Origin: Cliona cf. orientalis
Taxonomy: Eukaryota; Porifera; Demospongiae; Clionaida; Clionaidae
Direction: 5' to 3'
Length of the DNA stretch: 64,000 nt
Assembly: GCA_963930775.1 (NCBI GenBank)
Contig: OZ005701.1
Location: forward strand, 2,108,001-2,172,000
The notes beneath the pieces were generated by a model. That model did not search any database, was not told the DNA's origin, and saw only the letters and a list, made by a program, of their open reading frames with translations. Made by a program: the position numbers and the translations under genes. Of the stretch, positions 21,942 to 33,119 are shown piece after piece; position 1 is the stretch's first letter; each line of letters begins with the position of its first letter.

Positions 21942-22480
21942 TACTTTTCTGTGGTTATGAGGTAATTATAGTGTAATTATGATGAAACCTATGGTGTAAT
22001 CTATGAGGTAATTATGAGAAAATTCAGGGCCTCGCTGGAGCCTTTCTGAGACTTGAAAATCAGTAAATATGTAGAGTATCTTACGCGTGTATCCAGCGAA
22101 TAGATTACAACCTGAGCGCTACTTTCTCTGAGAAGTACTGTTGGTTGAACTTCACGTGTTTTCTTGGCTTACGTAATGCCATGGATAAATAAAGCTAGCC
22201 TTGCGCTATATATAGCACATGTAGCACGCATCACTGCCACAAGGGGCTGGCCCGCGCGCGACTGCAGCAGCGTGACCAACCTGAAGTTCGGAAGGAATAC
22301 TGTGTTGTCGAGTTCGTCTCTATGATTGAAGCATCGAAACCTGTCGCTATCAAGGTTGAGAGTCGATCTTAGACGCCATCTCCACGATTTCTGGGGCCAG
22401 CATCGATCGATGTGTACGCATTCTATTGACGACCTTTTACCACATGCACCATTACACTGTGCAGCTACTGGGGAGATGGT
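21942..22480. repeat. Dispersed repeat, TGTGGTTATGAGG family, longest copy
   Basis: Begins CCCAGTAACAATTTACTTTT then TCTGTGGTTATGAGGTAATT; ends near GCTACTGGGGAGATGGTCAA. Shorter copies at 36738-37025 and 49797-49955 have the same two ends with internal deletions. CCCAGTA at the left and TACTGGG at the right form a short inverted repeat. Open frames at 22169-22552 and 22326-22577 fall in or beside this repeat and are not considered genes. Confidence 0.75.
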
Positions 22481-22512
22481 CAAGGGTTCATCATTATTAT
22501 TAATGCACACAA

Positions 22513-25500
22513 TCAGGAGTCCAAATTTCCATATTCTACAAGGAGTTGACATACTTCAGCATGTCCACTTATGCTAGCTATGTCAAAAGCTGACTGTGAA
22601 CCCTAGACATCATTGAAAGAAAAAAAGAGCAATAAAAAGCCACACTAATAGTAAATATTCATCGATGCACCTTGTTCTTAATGTTGGCATCAGCTCCTCT
22701 TTGCAATAGCATTTTAACAACATCATCCTGTCCTTTCATTGATGCCCAAAATAGTGCCGTGCGATGATCCTGAAGTATAGTGAATTGAATTAGAAAGTTA
22801 CAGCTGTACAATAGTAGTACAGTTAGCTAAGGCCAACACAAACTGAATGTTAGTTTCTCGTCACCTCCCACATCTGTTTCAACCTATCGTTTCCGCCTTC
22901 GTTATTGCATTGAAATACTAGCCACAAATATTATTTGGGTGGTTCCAGAAAATATAAAATGGGTGGACAAGAAACTAACAATTGAATTTGTTTGGCCTAT
23001 AATATTATAAGCAAAGCCATGATGCTAGCTTGCAAATGGTCAACCCAATAAAGCAAAAACAAAATCATATGGGGCTGTGTTATTGCCGGAAAATAATAAT
23101 GATACACATGCAGCTACCTGCATGCGCTGGACACCATAAAATTTGGCCTCATAATAATTATCATGGTGCTGAATTATGACAGAAAATTAATAATAATACC
23201 TGATCACATAGGTTTACATCTGCCTTTGCTTCTATCAACTTCTGGACAATATCCAAGTAGCCTTTTTCACACGCCATAGTGAGGGGAGTATATCCCAACT
23301 ATTGAAATAAAGAGGAGTGAATCTTTAAAGACTATAATAATAATAATATACCGTATTTCTTCTAAAAATTCGGCCCTTCTAATTATTCGGCACCCTTTAC
23401 CGAATGATTGAAAATAGTCTCTAATTTTCGGCAAAGGTCGTCACGTGTATAATATGCTATAAACGGGAATAGAATGCGCACGCACGCAGATAGAATGTTG
23501 AATTTTAACCTCTAAAAATTCGGTGAAGCTAAAGCAATATTATTATTTTCATGCCGAACTTTTAGAAGAAATACAGTAGCTATAACACTAAAAAATAAAG
23601 CTTAAATCTTACTTTAGTTTGAATATCCACATTAGCTCCAGCCTGAATAAGGAGGTCAGCAATCTTGGCTCGTCCATTGACTGAAGCACTATGAAGCACT
23701 GTCCACCCTTCCTGTATGATATCACATTATTACAAGCCAGGAAGAGATCCATCACTATGGTGAGGACTAATTTTATTATAGAGCCAAGAGCTAGGCTAAA
23801 ATTAATGTAATAATGGAGAGTATAATAATTGATACAAATTTTGAACATTCACAACATTTATGTGAATCTTGGCCTCACCAAACACGATGACTACTACTGG
23901 TAGCTTTGCTAAAATTGCTTCTAGCCTAGTGTTTTCGTCAGAGACCTGTCAGTACCAGTCTTTCAATCCTAACGGAAGTCCAAAAGGATCATAAAGCTGG
24001 AGAAAGATCATCATGCTGTGCCATGGCCCGTAGGCTATCTTGAAAGCAGGTGAGATGCATGGGCATGCATGCAAGGCTTTAGCATACACAATTAGCTAAA
24101 TATCCTTTTTGGGTAGATACACAAATGAAATTTCTCACTATAATAATTATTATTATTATGGTACTCACAGCCGATTGAAGATCAATGATTTGGTTACATC
24201 CTGCTGCAATAAGGTGCTTGACAATACTGACATCTTCAGTCTCACACGCCTTATGTAGAGCGGTAAATCCAAACTGTAGTAAGTTATATAAGGCCAGACC
24301 AATTAAATAAGTCGTTGCACGGATTTGCTCGCTCCAATTTTTGGGCAAACAGAAGAAAAAAAATTAATTAAGTTGGGTGGAGCTTATGTACAATAGAGTG
24401 ATTTTTGTATTCTATCTTGATTCCCTGGTCCTAGATAGTCACATTAGTCTGTCTTAATTAGATTGTGGTCTATAACCACACCCCAATTGATTGCTTTTTT
24501 TCTTTTTTTTTTCGATCGCTCGGTCCAATTTTTACCTCACAATATCCGAGCAACAACAAATTAAATTGGTCTGGCCTAATGAACAATAATTAACAGCTAG
24601 CTAGTGCAAATAAAATTGAGGGCAATACTCACTGTGGTTGGAATATTGACATCTGCCTTTGCCTGAAGCAGCAGCTGCACAGCTCTTTCTTGCCTCTGTT
24701 GGCAAGCACAGGCCAGCGCAGTGAATCCATCCTAGGAATATGATAAAATCTATGACACGTATGTAACCATAAGAAGCCTGGAAGGAGGTGACCGTCCTTG
24801 CACCCAACTTGCAACTACTTAACATCCAAATCCAATATAGATATCCACCTCTTGGCTTCAACAATTATTGTACTAGCTTCATCCCCAGACCCCTCTCCTA
24901 GCAACATAGAAAGATGCATGGGAGCGGGCTGAGGTATGATGTATACACTATGCATTCTATTGCGCACATTTTCCTTACCATACAGACTTATTAGCGCATG
25001 TGCTTAATAACCCGAGTCTATGGTATACATGTAGACTGACTTGGTTCTTGAGGTCAGTGTTTGCTCCAGCAGCAACAAGAAGTTCAATAATCTCGTTGTG
25101 TCCTTGATAGCTAGCCTTCATCAGCGACGTCCAGCCATGCTAAATATAGAAACAGAAATGTCACAGCATGGATTTTGCATACTCCATCATAATAACTATA
25201 TAGCTCACTTACAATGGTAGGTATGTCCAGATTAGCTCCAGCTTGGATGAGAATTTGAGCAATAGTAGCGTTACCATGATCACAAACAATATGAAGAGGA
25301 ACTACACCTGTCTATTACGGAAGATATTTAATATTCTTAACATCCCATGCAGGGTACTCCTTCGCTATGATATTACCGTAGTCTCCCGGGAAAGCACCCA
25401 TAACATAACTCGCTAATTTGGCCCGCAAAATACATACGTCTACATTGACTGCTTACATGGGCGCCTACTCGGGAATGGACGCTTGTCCAGGATACTATTA

Positions 25501-28500
25501 TAATACGGTTTGACTACATCATCAACTTTACCAATGGTTGTTGAGAATTGACAGAAGCTCTAGCCTGAATGAGAAGCTTGACAATCTGCTCATAGCCTTC
25601 TTGGCATGCCGTCAGCAAGGGTGAACAGCCAAGCTAAAACAGAAATAATCATGCAAATAAGTATGTATACACTGAGGCTCTCAATATGTATTTTTTCATT
25701 ATGCGTGATCAGGAAGACGTAAATAGCATTTATGGTTCCTTACCATGCTTATAACATCAACATTTGCACCATGATTGATGAGCAATTGAACAATTTCTAG
25801 TTTACCATTATTGCACGCTCTATGCAGTGGAGTCAGTCCACTCTGCATGGTTTTTCAATAATTGACATAATACTGATCTCTTGGTTTGAAATATTAGCTT
25901 ACGATAGCCTCTTGCGTGTTCACGGTAGCTCCACCTTGAAGAAGTAACTGAACTATCTTGCAGTGTCCTTGTAGACAAGCACATTGCAGGGCTGTGTAAC
26001 CACCCTACACACAATCATGAACTAAGCTTGGAAAATTACCCACTGTGTATATAGCACACTTAAGCACACAAATTCAAACATACAATCATACCAATCCACT
26101 ATTGTCTGGTTTCGCTCCAGCAGCTAACAAAACCACTACTATCTTCTCATGGCCTTCAAAACTAGCCTTCATCAGGCTGGTCCACCCACTCTGCAATGCA
26201 GGCATAATAATAAGCAAGTTTGCTTGGCCGCATGATGCAGAACACAAAGTTTAACATACTTCTGTACGAGCTTCCAAATTAGCTTTAGCTTTGATTAACA
26301 GCTTAACAATTTCAAGTTGTCCAGTATCACACACCGAATGGAGAACAGTTAGCTCATCCTGTTATAAAACATGTAATTATTATTGCTTTCATAACTCCCT
26401 TAAACATGGTATGATAATATCATTATGGTAGCTGTGGGAGAAATCATATCATGCCAGAAGATTAATTAAAATTTGAGATTATCAATCCACTAAAATTAAT
26501 ATCCATCAATATTATTATTGTAAACATGATTAATATCACTAATAATAAGTACCCGCATGACATTCAATGTGGTGATATTGTACGAAATGTAACCATCCAC
26601 AAGGAACCAAACATAATATGCTGGATATCAATCCGAGATACAGGCCAAATTAGTTGCCAAAGGTAGTAATAACTCTTTAGCGTAGGAATCATCCCTCTAC
26701 ACAAAATCTGCTTCATAGCTTCTAGAATGCTGTACTAGGCTTACCGAGATATGACTAAAAAAATTAGGCAAGTCTATAGCTATAATGTATAATAATGTAT
26801 AGAACTGCTATGATACGGAGCCCTTGCATGCAGTTAGATAAGCATGGCAACTGCACACACAAACATGTCTCCAGCAACTTCTTTCTTGTACTATCTAGAA
26901 ATTCTTATCTTGTCATTCTTTTCCATCGAAACATAGGCTGCTACTCTCGTTTAAGTGTTTTGGCAGCCAGCTATAGTTCATTGACTTGGTTGATAGTGGG
27001 GCCACAAATTTACTATACGGACTAGCTACAGAGGGTCACATGTAAATTAACATGTAACTTAATTAGGGATTGTTGCAGATCTTAGTGTGTGCACCAGTGT
27101 AGCTTGAAATAATGTAAAAGATACTTCAATTAAGAGAGGTTCCACTTTTACAGTATCAAGCTGCACTAGTACACTCTTGTAGTTACCAGTCCACTCAAGT
27201 TGAGGTTTGCTCCAGCATCAATAAGTATCTCCACCACTTTGACATGGCCACTCAAAGCAGCCTTCATTAGTGGGGTCACTCCACCCTTTACATGATGAAT
27301 AATAGCAATCCTATTCATATCATGTACTTATCAATGAATAATTTGTGTACTTACCAATGGTATTTGGATGTCCATGTTAGCTCCTGCGCTAACAAGTACC
27401 TGGACCACTTTCAGGTGGCCTTGTTGACAGGCACAGTGCAGTGCCGTGAACCCCTCTCCCTGTATGCACGAAAGTAACTTAATAATTTCAGCATAAAGTT
27501 GCCACACTGGACAAACTTGCAGTATAATACATAGCCTTGTACCCAGGTCCTTGAAGAGGAGGAGGAGACATGCGCATGCAATGTGTACCAGGTCCTTTCT
27601 CCTCCTCCTCTTGAAGGGCCTGAGTACGAGGCTATTATAACGCATCAAGAAGCACTAAGGAGTGGCCTAGTGAGAATCGGGAATGTTCAGGATAACAGTC
27701 AATAGCGAAGTACAGGATTATAATCCTCCATGGACAATTGCAAATGGTCAACTTGGAATCAGTGGGAGTAGATAGTGAATTCATACACTAGGGATTTAAT
27801 TTTGGGACTTGCATCCACAAGACCAACTAATGCCAGTAGTACCTCTTCTAGACTGGTGGAGGACCTTATGTTACTCTAGACCCTCTGCTATTCATGATGC
27901 TGTATTAATTCTGGAGAAGGAACAAGAGACTAGCTGGTCAGGTTCGGCTTAAGGAGTGGTCCAAGGTATCAATACCATTTGTATGGTTGCTAAGCACTCC
28001 ATAAAGTATAATCAATGCTGAGAATATTCTGGCATTGACCAGCTAGATTATATGGGGGTGCACAGTTGGCTAGCAATGGCACACCATCACCTACAGTACT
28101 CTACACAAAAGAAAAATGAAAGGGGGGGGGGGGGGGGGGGGAGGCCAGCCACTATCTTTCAACTCCACCCCCGCCCCCCTCCATACAAGCCCTGAAAAAT
28201 TTAATAGCATGATTTTTTACCAAATCCATGTATAATATATGTTGTACCTGATGAAGCAGATCCAGCTTAGCTCCAGCGGCAATAAGAAATTGAACAATTC
28301 TATCGTGGTTTTCAATGCTGGCCTTCATCAGCGGAGTCCAGCCATTCTGAAACAATGAATGACATCATAAAAATCATGCACTGCCGCAAAGAGGAATTGG
28401 TTTACTGTCTTACAAGGTTCGGAAGATCCAAGTTAGGATGTGCTTGTAGGAGGAGCTGAGCAATTTGCACATTTCCTGAATCACACGAATGATGCAGTGG

Positions 28501-30666
28501 AGTATCTCCGGCAATCTTAAAATATTAAATTTAATGGTGAACACAATAATTATTAATGTAACATGCTATAGCTAGAGCAGGTGACTAGTGACAATGACAT
28601 ACTGTTGATATGTTGACGCTAGCTGATGCTTGAAGCAGAAGCATGGCAGTTTCAATGTTTCCATGCTGGCAAGCATGGAAGAGGGCTGTGGTTTTAGTCT
28701 GTTGAAGGTTTAAAGAATAGTTCACTCAATACAACTGAACTCTATCATACTATATACTTTATCCTGTAGGTCGACTCGAGCACCCCCTGAAATTAGTAAT
28801 GCCACCGCAGTTGTGTGTCCTTGAACAGCAGCCAGCATCAATGCTGTCCAGCCATTCTATAGAAACAGAAAAATGTAATATTTAGAGGCTACATTACGGT
28901 AACCTGTATATAGCAAGAAACTAACGTAATTGGACACATTTAGATCAACATCATCTGGAGCTTCATCCAGTGTCCCGTAATAGGCACAGATAAGTAGCTT
29001 ACACTCCTATAGCAATGCAATTACATATACAATATCATCATAAAGCAACTCAGAGTCTAACCTTCCACAGTCAGGCAGACTAGCCCCGCCTCTCTCCTTC
29101 GCATGTGCAAGAAGAGAGGAAGGGCTACCTTGCCACACTACTCTAGCCTAGCATGAGGGTATGTAATGACATACCTTGCTGGTGAGACATGTGTAGTCAA
29201 GCCAGTCTTCAACCATAACATTTGCAATGCCTTGCTCACTTAGCAACAGCTCAGAGTTCACATGGGCCAACGTTTGCCTCATGTAGATTGATAGCTCTTT
29301 AAGGACATGCCAGCAGAGGGTCAAAGGTCGACTTGAGCAGCCCACGTACACCAAGGCAGATTTAGGAAGCAAAAAGAAGCCCGAGAGAGCTGTAACGGTT
29401 GCATCATAGTCGGAAAGAGTCACTACTTTCTTGTTCAATTGAGCTGAAATCCGAACAAAATTCACGGCAAAATCTGGACTCGTGTGATCGTGTGGCTTAG
29501 CAAATACTTGTGGGTGAAAAGATTGCAAGTGGTCATAGGAAGCTGCATGGACTGACTTTGTGCCAGAGAGGGCAAAAGTGTTGAGATCATTGTCACCATT
29601 AGGAGTTATTGGAGATGCCGATTGCTCTGAACAGAGAATAAGGTGGCTTTTGGTCTGTCTTAGATGGCAAAAAACAGCGATCTTCCCAGCAGCAGAAGTG
29701 CAGTCACAGAGTTGAGCAAGGGATCTAAGTAGATGGAAACTCAAAGGATTCACGAACGAAGAAAGGCGTGTAAAAATCTCATCAATAGATTTTGCTTCGA
29801 AGTACAGCGTGGGTGGAACTAGGTTCACCATTCCTCCAATTTTCAGTGGCAATATGAGCAACGAGAGCGTTTGCTTCAGCCTCTCCATTCCATTAGGAAG
29901 TTGCTCAAATTCTTTCTTGACAGCTTGAAAAAGTCCAGTGAATGCATCGGATAATTCTCTTAAGCCAGATTCTGGAACACTGGCACCTGTTGATTGTGTT
30001 TTCTGCGGTTCTTGACCACGCCATAAACGCTGGCTATCTGCAGTTTGGTATTTGCAAGGTAAAAAGAACATTATAAGTTATATAGGCGTTACATCCACTA
30101 ATAATTTATCCATATTAGATCTTGGTAGCAAATATTCAGCAAAGAGAATTCAACATGAAGTTATAAGTTGGGGGTGTGGTTAATACTCACAAGTGTTTGC
30201 TCCACTGGCATACACAGATTATGCTTAATATTACGCCACAACTGCCTCATATGCATGCAGTATAAACACGCATGTACCTTTCAGCAGCGTTTGTGCAATC
30301 CTCTGTTGGTCGTTATTGCCACCAAGAGCCAAGCAGATGTCAGAAATATTCGTCTGGATGCTCATACTAAGCATTGACTCAACCATAGCTGCATTTTGAG
30401 CATGCTTGTGCTTCTGATAGGATTCCACTCTTTCACGCTTTTCTGCATACGATAAATTTCTATTGAGCATTGGGATAAGCAAAGATGGCTCCAATTGCTC
30501 ATAGAGGAGGTCAAAGTTGCGTCGAAGAGTCAGACTGGTGATCACTGCTCTCTTAGCATCATCAGGCAGGGAAGAGAAGAGACCTGGATTAAATTCGTAT
30601 CATTTGACAGTCAAAAAGATAGCAACAAATCAAATAAGATAGACGTAGCAAACCTTCACTGGCCAT
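22513..30666 (-). CDS. Ankyrin gene B: CARD-like domain, conserved unnamed domain, 18-19 ankyrin repeats
   Basis: Complete by paralogy with gene C. Exons: 30654-30666 (MASEG), 30278-30583 (CARD-like; NFDLLYEQLEPSLLIPML), 29175-30037 (unnamed domain; ALVYVGCSSRPLTLCWHVL), 28926-29006 (ECKLLICAYYG linker), then ankyrin exons 28758-28856, 28603-28698, 28414-28515, 28248-28346, 27355-27459, 27187-27285, 26260-26358, 26092-26190, 25903-26004, 25744-25842, 25532-25633, 25213-25311, 25041-25139, 24633-24731, 24169-24273, possibly 23853-23945 (open, in phase, poor consensus), 23613-23711, 23200-23298, 22671-22769, and final exon 22513-22602 (SAFDIASISGHAEVCQLL). Without the doubtful exon about 1,050 aa. 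All ankyrin exons are phase 0 and a multiple of 3, so they can be gained or lost without breaking the frame. Four exons (25744-26358) have no counterpart in gene C. Likely cytoplasmic; death-fold assignment is from helix pattern and is moderate. Confidence 0.85.
23351..23576. mobile_element. MITE with TIR CCGTATTTCTTCTAAAAATT
   Basis: Ends CCGTATTTCTTCTAAAAATT and, inverted, CTGTATTTCTTCTAAAAGTT, flanked by TA; the word AATTCGG or its variants recurs inside in both orientations. In an intron of ankyrin gene B. Confidence 0.78.
26588..27030. repeat. Dispersed ~400-bp repeat, copy in gene B intron
   Basis: Similar along its length to 50890-51270 in an intron of mrpl21: shared words include GCTGGATATCAATC, GAGATACAGGCCAAA, CTCTACACAAAA, CATCGAAAACAT or variant, and TTTTGGCAGCCAGCTA. 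No terminal repeats or coding capacity recognised; identity of the family unknown. Confidence 0.7.
28122..28141. repeat. 20-nt poly-G tract
   Basis: Uninterrupted run of G on the plus strand (C on the transcribed-gene strand) in an intron of ankyrin gene B. Confidence 0.9.
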
Positions 30667-31025
30667 GATGCCAGATATCAGCAGCTAGAGATCGCTGCAA
30701 GTGCGGGAAATTCCCCGGGAAAGTCCCCTGTAGCATCGCTACCACATTACGCATGCGCAAACTGATTAACCCCATGCAAAGGTCTACTGTCAGTAGCCTG
30801 GGTTTGATCAAAGCATACCTACACTGAACTACAGATTTGCGCATCATTCTTAGATAATTAAGAACTAATTTTAATTACTTAGCCAAATACTTGGCTCACA
30901 ATAGTATTACCATGGAACTGTATTGAAGTTAATGACATGGAATGCTTACGTGAAGACCATAATTATTATTACGCACCTAATTAATAGCTAACACTGAGGA
31001 AGGCATAAAAAAATCAAAGTCCACG
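30667..31025. other. Short intergenic region between ankyrin gene B and GT14 gene
   Basis: Gene B start and the GT14 stop are 359 bp apart on the same strand; the promoter of gene B must lie here. GCATGCGC words occur at about 30752. The GGGTGGGGCT motif is not seen here. Confidence 0.4.
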
Positions 31026-32699
31026 CTAGCTTGATGATGGTACACCACATTCTTGTTGATATTCTTCTCGATTCTTGTTCACAATCCTCTCCTCGAGGCA
31101 ATCCATGATGGTGTGGTCCATCTCAACAAAATATTTGTTGTGAAACACGTACCCATTCAAGCTTGCACTTTTCACAATTGCAGGTAGGTCAGCAGAATTA
31201 GTGACGCATACTGTATGCAGCACCTGCCCATGACAGTAAAATCCCTCTTGGCATTGCCGTCCGTTAAAACACCAAATTGCCCGAGCTACTGAAAAGTATT
31301 TCCCTCGCAGTTGTGGCTCAAATCCACCAGGAGCACCAGGCATCATGTACACTGAGGCATAAAAATGTTCTTCTGCATTTTTGCACTTTACAAAAAACTT
31401 GTAAATTGTTTGAATCGTTGAATTTGTCAGCATGAAATGTACAAAGCTGTAAGAAAAGGCGTTATAGGAGGATCCCTTGTAGATCTTCAAGCCAAAAGGA
31501 GGGGCACCCAATGGAGTAGAACTAGTCACAGCCTTGCCACGCTTCTTATCCAGTACTGCTTGAAATTGAATCCGCTTTTTCATTTCTTCTTTAGAAGGCA
31601 CATATGCCGAAACAGAAGAGCTACCACGCAGAGCCATGAGGCGTGAGACTAATTCACGGTTTGTTATCAGAGGAAGTTCTTTTCCGCAAACATTGATAAC
31701 ATATCTCCACTTCAGTGCAGCTGACTGCTTTTCTCGGTAACTGTGAAGATCATGGAGACAATTTATTTGAGCTTGCATGATCGTATAGTAGCCCCATATC
31801 ACATCTTCAAGTCTTGTAGCTATCAAAACATTGGGAAAACACTTGGCAATGTTATCAAACACCTGGCGTACAGATGGTGGTGCTTTTACATCGTAGTGGA
31901 TACAGAAAACGTTCTGTGGGCGATACAATAGTTTTAGTAGGCGAACTACTTGCTGGGGGCTACCATTGACAATGAATGTGAAAGCGAGTGGAAAATCTCG
32001 CTCCAAAATTGTATTATATAAGTTATTATTGAAAGTTTGTTGTAAGTGATTACACTCTCGTGTCTGTTTGAGAAACTGTGTGTCAGTGATAGAGCTCCTC
32101 CACTGTTTACTTGCAGCTTGGATTCGTCTGGCTTCAGTCTTATCACCATCTATCAGCTTCTTGCAGTCCCTTCTTGGAATCACAGGCTCAAGGACGGTAA
32201 CTAACCCACTCTTCCATGCTTTGAAACCGTTAGTTGGCAGCTGACAAGAAACAGATCTGGCTGATTGCTCGGTGATAAGTTGATTGGTACTCGATGTTTT
32301 GGCTGCTTCAGACGTTAATCCATCGTGCGCGTTAGGAAGCCTCTTAACTGCCTCCTGGGAAGTGTTCATCAACGCCGCCACCTCGTGAAAATTCCCGAGT
32401 TTCGTGGAAGGTGATGTGGTACGCAGTTTCAGATGATCATCGTGGCCTGTGCTGAACAACGAAGAGGCAAAGGTAATATCCTCCCCCTTCTGTATCAGTG
32501 TGGGGCGGAATTCTTGAAGTGATCTCAGAGTTGAATACTTGATTCTATTCTCCGTGGTTGAGCGAGAGGTTCTTATGTCCGTGAAGCCAAATAGGTAGAC
32601 AGCTGTAGCAGCCACAAGCGCGAAAACTATTATCGTCAGTAGTAAAAACCAACTGTGACATCCCTTTATCGGCCTGCCAGGGAGACCGCACTCAGACAT
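31026..32699 (-). CDS. Beta-1,6-N-acetylglucosaminyltransferase-like GT14 enzyme (core-2/I branching family), intronless
   Basis: 557 aa, single exon. A short cytosolic N-terminus, a signal anchor at about residues 17-38 (FLLLTIIVFALVAATAVYLF), a Ser/Thr-rich stem to about 140, then the GT14 Branch domain at about 236-530 with FPLAFTFIVNGSPQQVVRLL, LLYRPQNVFCIHYDVKA, IWGYYTIMQAQINCLHDL, YVINVCGKELPLITNRELV, and NAEEHFYASVYMMPGAPGG near the C-terminal part. Family members transfer GlcNAc from UDP-GlcNAc to O-glycan or poly-LacNAc acceptors as type II Golgi proteins; the exact acceptor cannot be told. Conserved Cys residues are present, as is usual for the family. A paralogue of similar length lies at 47861-49438. 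Being intronless among intron-rich neighbours suggests either retrocopy origin or the single-exon coding habit known for this family. Confidence 0.9.
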   Translation of the reverse strand: MSECGLPGRPIKGCHSWFLLLTIIVFALVAATAVYLFGFTDIRTSRSTTENRIKYSTLRSLQEFRPTLIQKGEDITFASSLFSTGHDDHLKLRTTSPSTKLGNFHEVAALMNTSQEAVKRLPNAHDGLTSEAAKTSSTNQLITEQSARSVSCQLPTNGFKAWKSGLVTVLEPVIPRRDCKKLIDGDKTEARRIQAASKQWRSSITDTQFLKQTRECNHLQQTFNNNLYNTILERDFPLAFTFIVNGSPQQVVRLLKLLYRPQNVFCIHYDVKAPPSVRQVFDNIAKCFPNVLIATRLEDVIWGYYTIMQAQINCLHDLHSYREKQSAALKWRYVINVCGKELPLITNRELVSRLMALRGSSSVSAYVPSKEEMKKRIQFQAVLDKKRGKAVTSSTPLGAPPFGLKIYKGSSYNAFSYSFVHFMLTNSTIQTIYKFFVKCKNAEEHFYASVYMMPGAPGGFEPQLRGKYFSVARAIWCFNGRQCQEGFYCHGQVLHTVCVTNSADLPAIVKSASLNGYVFHNKYFVEMDHTIMDCLEERIVNKNREEYQQECGVPSSS

Positions 32700-33119
32700 T
32701 GATAGAGATGTACCAATCTTAAGCTACACGCCTCCTCCTCCACTACTAGCACATTTTACCACTGGAATGACAATTTGTTGTGCAGCTGTCAATTCACCAC
32801 GCATGCGCAATAGAACAGTTTATGGGATGCACAGTACCTGTGTAATATCAAAATCTGATATCTAATTACAATTTTCAAAACTGAGGCATAGACTATAGGC
32901 CTACGTCTTCATTGGCAACAATTTAGCTACGATCGTGTATATATCACTGCCTATAGGTATTTAGCCATACTCCGAGAGTGTCTACCCAATAAACGAGAAA
33001 GGTATTACATATCAATAACAGGAAGTGTACCACATGAAACCTTAGTGAGAATAAACAATCATTCACTGTACTTTAGATGCTTATGAGTCAAAATTATTTC
33101 CCACTGACACAGAACCAGC
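32700..33119. other. Intergenic, nothing recognised
   Basis: Upstream of the GT14 gene and downstream of the secreted-protein pseudogene. No clear motif apart from a CACGCCTCCTCCTCC box at about 32728. Confidence 0.4.

Noticed and set aside
23853-23945. Confident ankyrin exon in gene B
   Set aside because: Open, in phase and with splice-like borders, but it lacks the ankyrin consensus and has no counterpart in gene C; listed only as possible.
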